A stretch of DNA of 64,000 nt, from the NCBI GenBank assembly GCA_948474755.1, contig CAOLHI010000148.1, positions 790,478 to 854,477 of the forward strand. Reading direction: 5' to 3'. The first letter of the stretch is position 1. Each line of letters begins with the position of its first letter. This document shows, one piece after another, positions 57,896-64,000 of the stretch. The stretch is from Ctenosaura bakeri (lineage: Eukaryota; Chordata; Lepidosauria; Squamata; Iguanidae). The notes below the pieces were generated by a model. That model did not search any database and was not told the origin of the DNA. It worked only from the letters and a program-made list of their open reading frames with translations. The translations under genes and the position numbers were made by a program.

Positions 57896-58653
57896 CAGGG
57901 CTGACAGCTGTTCCTTACTTATAAGGGATGTGCCTTATTGGAGGGCCACAAAGCTTGCTCCTTATGGGGCTGGTAGGTATCCTTTACCATAAAGAAATGT
58001 CCCCTATTTGAGGGATGGAAAGCTTTATCTTTTATATAGACCAAATAAGATACCAAAACCAGTCAATAATTGTAATTTGTGGTGTGGACACTTCACAAAC
58101 ACAGGAATATATGCTTCATGTAATTTATGATTATAGGCAATATATTAATTTTACAGTGAAATACATAGCTATGTGAAATAAATACTTTCATTTGATATTT
58201 AGATAGAACATAAATTTGTTAACAGCTACTTCCTCAGCATTAACCCTGCCGTCCCTTATTGCTAATTTGAAAATCTAGCAACAGCAGGGGACAGGGAAGA
58301 AATAACTAAAAGGAATGAATGAATGGCTAAGATTCAGTGAACAACTAAGGTCAACAAACTATGACTGAAATATTTTTTCCCTGTTAGGAAATTTAGGAAT
58401 TTATTGATTTATTAGAATTATTTATAAATTGCTTTCCCGCCCACTGGAGTTCCCAAAGCAATGTATGATCAAATCACTAAAAAGATAAAACGAACCAGAC
58501 ACTATTTAATAATGCCCAAGACCAGTTTTAAAAGGCAAAGGTGTCACAAAACAACAGTCAGTAGGAAGCTTTTAAGAAGCCAAAGTCCACACTGTCTGTT
58601 AGAAGCTCATCAGAAGCCAATCTGATCCCTTGGGAGAGAATTCCACAAACAAA

Positions 58654-59108
58654 GGCCATTTCCACACTACACTGTTATACTGCTATTACAGTAGAGTCCC
58701 GGTTATCCGACACTCGGTAATCCAACACTCCGGATTAACCGGCGTCGCGACGGCCTGGGGGCGTGGCTGTGGGCATTTCCGCGCCCCCAGTCCCGCCCCG
58801 ACACGCCCCAGTCCCGCCCCGACACGCCCCCTGACACGCCCCCAAAATGGCGGCCGCCACGGGAGTCCGGGTAATTCGACCTTTTCAGTTATCCGATGCT
58901 GCGGTCGCCCGTTTGCGTCGGATAACTGGGACTCTACTGTATTCCATTTTCAATATCCTGTGGAATTCTGGGGCTTGTAGTTTACTAAGGCAAAAGAGCT
59001 CTTTGGCTAAGAATTATAGATGTCCCTCCCTAAACTGCAAACCCCAGGATTCCACAGGATGTTGAAAGTGGAATAACAGCACTAGAACAGTGTAATGCAG
59101 AAATGGCC
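58654..59108. mobile_element. Palindromic MITE, AAA target duplication, split by a Tigger element
   Basis: Ends GGCCATTTCCACACTACACT and GTGTAATGCAGAAATGGCC, flanked by AAA at 58651-58653 and 59109-59111. Removing the 251-bp insert and one TA leaves 202 bp, the same length as the copy at 3465-3666, and rejoins the GCTATTATTCCA block. Confidence 0.87.
58689..58939. mobile_element. Tigger/pogo-type MITE, 251 bp, GC-rich, TA target duplication
   Basis: Terminal inverted repeats CAGTAGAGTCCCGGTTATCC and its complement at the right end (GGATAACTGGGACTCTACTG), extending about 22 bp. TA at 58687-58688 and 58940-58941. The interior is very GC-rich, with repeated ACGCCCC blocks and CAAAATGGCGGCCGCCA, and contains several CpG sites. 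No transposase. Its intact ends and high CpG content suggest a young insertion. Confidence 0.9.
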
Positions 59109-59111
59109 AAA

Positions 59112-61267
59112 GTACTGCTACAGGAACAGGCCAGTCCTGAGTACTCATTAGCCTCTCAGGTTGATGTGAGAACACTTAAGAGGGTCTCCACTGAAGATCT
59201 CAAAATCCAGGCTGGCTCAAATGGTAGGGGGTGGTTTTATATTCTGGTGCCAAACTACATGTCCGTTTCCCCACATGCAGTTATCTCAGGAGGCATATGG
59301 GAAGCCTGTATGTATTCAGCTTTCTATTATACATTTCTTGCAGCACTTAAGTAATAAGAATACAATCATCCATTTAAAAAGTAGTATTTAGTATAAAGCC
59401 ATATTCAGATTAAAGAAATATTTAGGGGGGGATGATAAAAATCTGTGAGGAGCACCTGCATGTATCATTTCCTTTTCTCCCAAACCACTATGGAAGAACA
59501 CTACAAGGAAAGGCTGTTGGAATAGGATCGGCATGTGAAAACGAAGACAGGAATTTCACATCTTAACAGTTGCACAGAAGGGGAAAATTAAACATGAGTA
59601 CATCTGCTTGGTGGCCTAGTCCCTAGGAGCCAGCGCGAACCAAAGGGAGGTGGTATTACCCAAGTTTGGAGGAAACTGGTCACAACGTGAATTGGCCTGG
59701 CATGAGGTGAAGATCTAGTGCTCTAAAATCAAAGACCAAACTATCTCAATCATTCAAAGCAATCCAGTCTCCTGACCCAAGGCAGGAAGCAGCCACAGAG
59801 ATGGCAGCTGAAAAGCCAACTGGGTGCACAACCATAGTGTGATTCTCTGCCATCACTCATTAACAATGTCTCAAATCAGGTGATTGCCAAAGGGAAAAAA
59901 AAAATGAAAAACACACATACTTGATTAAAGGACTTGAAATGCCATTTGGATCTGTTCAGATCAAGAAATTATGCAGCTATTTAACTACACACACTTAAGT
60001 CCAAGACAAGGAACTTGACCAGGAGACATATTAGACACACATTAATGGTGTCTAGAATCCATTGTGCAGAGTTCATTCTCCCTCACCAGGGTCATGCACT
60101 GCATTTGTTTTGTTTGCTTGTTTGTTTCCTTTGGTGCAGTGGGATTTTCAGACTGCTAAGAATTTATATTAGCCAAAGGAAAGGTCAAAGAAGGGCAGTT
60201 TGTACTTGGAACGGAAGGGAACAATGTTCAAGATGGTTTTTCATTTACAGAGAAGTGTGTTTCAAAGCCTTGTACAGCCTACTGCGAAGGCTCTTGCTTC
60301 TCCCTTCACACAGAAAGTTTACCCTTGGAAAACATTATTCCATTGTACCTAAGGAGATGTTGACACTTGTTTAAAGAGATGTTTTTAAATATTCTGGCTC
60401 CCAAGTATTATTTGATTTGGAGCTGATTGGTTAGTCTGTGGGAAGTAAAGACTGGTAAAAGCTATAAAAGTGTAAAACATCTTAGATGAAGTCCTGTTAC
60501 AATGCTGTGTTATTACCTAAAATCTCTTCAAGGGCACTTTGGGACCAAAGGAGCAAGTTACAGGGCCACTAGAGAAAGGAGACTAAAAGCAGCTTCAAAT
60601 GTGAAAATAATGCAAGGCGAGCAGGAAGCACAAGTGTCTTTTGCTTTCTATTTCCCCTTGTGCCCTTCTTTTCCAAAACAGAATTTCTGCCTCTGGTAGG
60701 AAGATACAAAAGCTGTTACTGCATCAGGAATGTATACATGCAGACTTCTCTCCCACTTCCTTCCATTTTTTCCAGTTTTTTAACACTATAATTCTGAACA
60801 TACTAATTTTCTGACTACCATTTGAAATGGTTGTGCTTTTGTATATATGCCTACATACCCCCCCCCAATCCATCTCTCTCTCACTGGTCTAGATCTCAGC
60901 ATTAAAAAAAAATCAACATTTTGAAATTAAAATTTATGTTTTGCTATTAGGTCCTATTAGACACATTAGGTATCTAAAGCTTTCCCAACTTTGTCCAATA
61001 AATATTTCTTAGGAGGCAAGGAAGTTCAAGTTGGAACTTCAAATACGATCTGTAAAGCTATTTTAAAACACTCTGCTGCTTGTCTGGAAACAAAAAGCCC
61101 TTTAGTCCATCTGAGGTGTCCTAGCTGCTAATTATAGTGCAAGATAGTTAATGAGCTCTAGGCAATATCTGAACACAATCTTTTGAAAAAATAATTTCTA
61201 AATTGACTTATATAGCAAGTATTATTTCCCTTAAAATTAAAAGCAAACACAAAGATACAGTGCTATA
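59112..61267. other. MPPED2 intron, no feature recognised
   Basis: No exon-like segment or transposon termini that I can support. A run of C lies near 60860. Confidence 0.5.
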
Positions 61268-61548
61268 CAGGTGTATCTCACTTTACTACAATTCACTTAA
61301 GACTACTTAACTAATATGATGCTTTTCAATTACACAGTGTAATCCCATTTTGTTACTGTGCTCGGTCTGTTTACAACTTCTGTGGATTTCGTGCCTCGGT
61401 TTCATATTCTAATGAATGATGGTTTAAATATGTCTTTAGGATTTCAGATGCACTGCCAAGTGGAAAAAAAAACCGGTTGTGATTCACTTTAAGGTGATAT
61501 TCACTTTAGGTCTGAAACCTAACCTGCCATGTTAGTGAAGTATGCCTA
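61268..61548. mobile_element. Tigger1-like DNA transposon remnant, 281 bp
   Basis: Left end CAGGTGTATCTCACTTTACT and the complement of the right end (TAGGCATACTTCACTAACAT) are related terminal inverted repeats, with TA at 61266-61267 and 61549-61550. Inner copies of TTCACTTTA-type motifs also pair. No transposase frame. Confidence 0.72.
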
Positions 61549-63875
61549 TACACTGTAGGTGCTTAGAGATGTGAAGTTTCATAGTGTTTTTATATCCATC
61601 TCATGTGTACGTATACATCTGCTTCATACACTCCCACAAAATTTTAGCATGCAATGTCATCTTTTTCAAACAGTGTCAGGCTGACACAAAATAATTAAAA
61701 AAACACAACATTTCTGTTCTTTCTTTTTTTGTTCTTTTCTGTTTCTTTATCGTAGTAGTGACTGTAACATTTAGTACTTTCTGTATTGGTTACCTCTATA
61801 ATTTATTTTCGTCGTAAAATGAAATGAAATGAAATACAATTTGACTCATTTCGGGAGCTCAGACCATCCAGCAGAGAATTAAAAGGACTACTCCAAGCAA
61901 GAAGAGGAAAGAAATAATAGTTTAATGACAGGGTCACAGGATGGCAAATGCCTATAACAATGCTGTGAGAAGCGCATCAAACTTCTCCCTGTATAACTTC
62001 TAGTAATTTGTACTGTTGTGTGTGTGTGGGGGGGTATCTATATTAAAAACAGAACAAATGGTCTGAGAAAATGTTGTATGTGATAAATGTGGCATTTTAA
62101 ATAGGAGATCCTGCTCCTCAAGTCTATTTGATCAATGTGATAGAGTCAACTAGTGTTTTAGTCAATATGGTACACATCTGGGTTTTCCAAGACTTTCTGA
62201 CTTTAAAAAAAAATCATTCTCATACATTGTTCAGGCTCTTTTTAAAAATGTTTTTAAAAACAGTGGGACAATACAGATTAAAAGGTATGCACAAGACAGA
62301 AAGGGACTGTCAATATACAAAAGAAAAATGTGCAGTGCTGTCAGTGACATGATACCATAGAAGCAGTTTCTGCACATATTAAAATGCACTATCACCACAG
62401 ACTTTTTAAAAAAATGTTTAAATGTACATATATATACCCAAGAGGGAGGGTTCAAAAAGAAGGTCTACAAAGTGCTCAGCAATTATAAGAAGGCAAGAGT
62501 GTTCCACCATGGAGTGTGGACTTCAAAAACAAAATAAAAAAAAATGAAACTGAGGGCAAATTGGCAGGAAAATGTAACTGACATGTGCATTGGGAAGTGG
62601 GAGGAACTCCTACCCAAAATGCTGGCTCAACTGTAGAATGTGTCGTTCTGTGCATGCATTAGAAAATCTGACCTGTGTGAGCCACAAAGGCTCCAAAGAA
62701 GAAATGGTGGCTCCTTAAGTTATTTCTCACCACAGCTGCACACATAAACAAGTGCTATTATTTCCCCCCTTTCCCCTCAAATCATCTGTGGAATGTCTGT
62801 GAAAAGAAACATTTTGTGAAAGATTTATAATTTTGATGATTTTTTTTAAAATGTGGATTCCAGGATATAGTGGTGGAGATGGGGGCATTGCTCCCACAAA
62901 CAGGTGTTCTGTACCTCAGTACAAATTTCTTTCACTCTCTAAACATCTAACATCGCAAAAAGTGAAACTTTGAAAACTATTGACACAAACCATTCTTTTA
63001 TTTGTTGTGTTCACATTCCCTTGGTCACTTCTGCTAGCCCTCCCTTTTTTTTAGGATACCGAAACTCTATTTCTAAATGTTCAACTGAAGATTTAAGTTA
63101 TTGCAATGCAAGAAATTTGGGGACTGAAGGAAAAAAAATCATGAGGAGGGACAGAATTCTCGGGAGTAAGAGAATGCCCTCATTTTGCATCCCCCGCCCA
63201 TGTAGCTAAATTCCTGGCGAATTCTCTCCTTTTAAAAACAAAATTCCGAGAAGTCAGGTACAGTTCCTAGAATGCTCGTGGTCATACTTCCAGAAAGAAC
63301 AGCAGGTTTAGAAACACTGGAGACAACTATTGAGTTAAAAACAAAGAAAACAGTATTACAGGAAGAGTGTACCATTCCTAGTTTAAAAGAACAAATAAAT
63401 GCAAGCTGGACAAACCCCTGAACTATCTTGCAAACAAATTCACACCAGCAAGGTGAAGTTTCACTGAATGAAAGTGAGGATTTAGTGTAACACTAAAACA
63501 CTGAACAGCCAAGGCGAACCAAACTGTATTTATGGAAAACATTAATGTTATATGGACACTGAAGCAGACCCCTGTCTGCCTCTATTCTTGCATTTCCCCC
63601 TCTGTTCTGTCAAAATTATTGCAATATTATCAGTTGGAGAACTACAATATGTAGAAGCCCAGCAAGAACAGGGCTATTTGCATTAATTGTGCATCTATAT
63701 GGTATCAGAGGAAAAGCTGCTTATAATTTTTGGGTGTTGGCTGTGAGTGTTGGCTAGGATACTGTAAGGACACTGTAAATAGCATTGCCTCACTTCTGTT
63801 CTAACTCTAATGAGAATCATCAAAGAGAAAACTATGCATATTTCCTACTTTACATTTAAAATTGTAACTTTTCTT
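61549..63875. other. MPPED2 intron, no feature recognised
   Basis: AT-rich with a short (AAATG)n tract at about 61816-61835 and several homopolymer runs. No MPPED2 exon is recognisable here. Confidence 0.5.
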
Positions 63876-64000
63876 GCTGTGTGCTTTCATGTTGTTTCCA
63901 GGTTATGGTGACCTTAGGCCAAAATCATCATGTTTTTCTTAAGTTTCTTTTTCGGGCGAGACTTCTTCAAAAGAAGCTTGCTGTTGCCTTCCTATCAGGC
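63876..64000 (-). repeat. tRNA-derived or 5S SINE fragment, cut by the window end
   Basis: Plus strand GCTGTGTGCTTTCATGTTG then GGTTATGGTGACCTTAGGCC and CTTGCTGTTGCCTTCCTATC is the complement of the 3' half of a squamate SINE. The head lies outside the window. Confidence 0.65.

Noticed and set aside
58630..58980. 116-codon proline-rich frame
   Set aside because: It spans the boundary of two nested DNA transposons and is a product of GC-rich repeats.
1..64000. CRISPR arrays, operons or prokaryotic systems
   Set aside because: The window is clearly vertebrate, with split genes and eukaryotic retroelements; no spaced direct-repeat arrays were found.

Overview
This is vertebrate nuclear DNA, most likely from a squamate reptile (a lizard is the best fit). 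The gene anchor is MPPED2, read on the minus strand. Three of its coding exons are visible (52232-52117, 37806-37693 and 32355-32237), with matching splice sites and intron phases, followed by a roughly 1.5 kb 3' UTR ending near 30735. The 5' part of MPPED2 lies beyond position 64000. The repeats point to a squamate: a nearly full-length CR1 LINE, a Bov-B LINE end, tRNA-derived and 5S rRNA-derived SINEs with Bov-B-like ends, DIRS retrotransposons, a Helitron and many short DNA transposons. The species cannot be fixed from sequence alone.

Layout. 1-8.3 kb: intergenic, with SINEs, one palindromic MITE and a Tigger-like element. 8.3-11.7 kb: one or more plus-strand exons of a gene I do not recognise, ending in a terminal coding exon with a stop codon and a polyadenylation signal. 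This gene is convergent with MPPED2. 12-20 kb: a Bov-B relic, SINEs, a MITE and a Tigger2-like element. 19.7-24.5 kb: an old CR1 3' end followed at once by a long CR1 with ORF1 (zinc-ribbon, coiled coil, SGNH esterase) and ORF2 (endonuclease and reverse transcriptase, only two in-frame stops). 25.7-26.5 kb: a non-autonomous Helitron with a MITE inside it. 26.5-30.7 kb: AT-rich intergenic DNA. 30.7-64 kb: the MPPED2 transcription unit.

The most striking structure is in the MPPED2 intron between 37.8 and 52.1 kb, a three-level nest. An old, internally deleted DIRS-type (tyrosine-recombinase) retrotransposon (about 39.58-51.23 kb) is split by a younger DIRS element (about 43.19-51.04 kb). The younger one is itself split inside its reverse transcriptase region by a 5'-truncated non-LTR LINE (46355-47995) flanked by a 12-bp target duplication. 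All three read on the minus strand, the same as MPPED2.

A second theme is a palindromic MITE family of about 180-203 bp. There are seven copies, six of them with exact 3-bp target duplications. One copy carries a complete 251-bp pogo/Tigger-type element with TA duplication. No prokaryotic features, CRISPR arrays, rRNA or functional tRNA genes were seen. No host-beneficial new system was found; the strongest leads are the unidentified gene and the nested DIRS locus.
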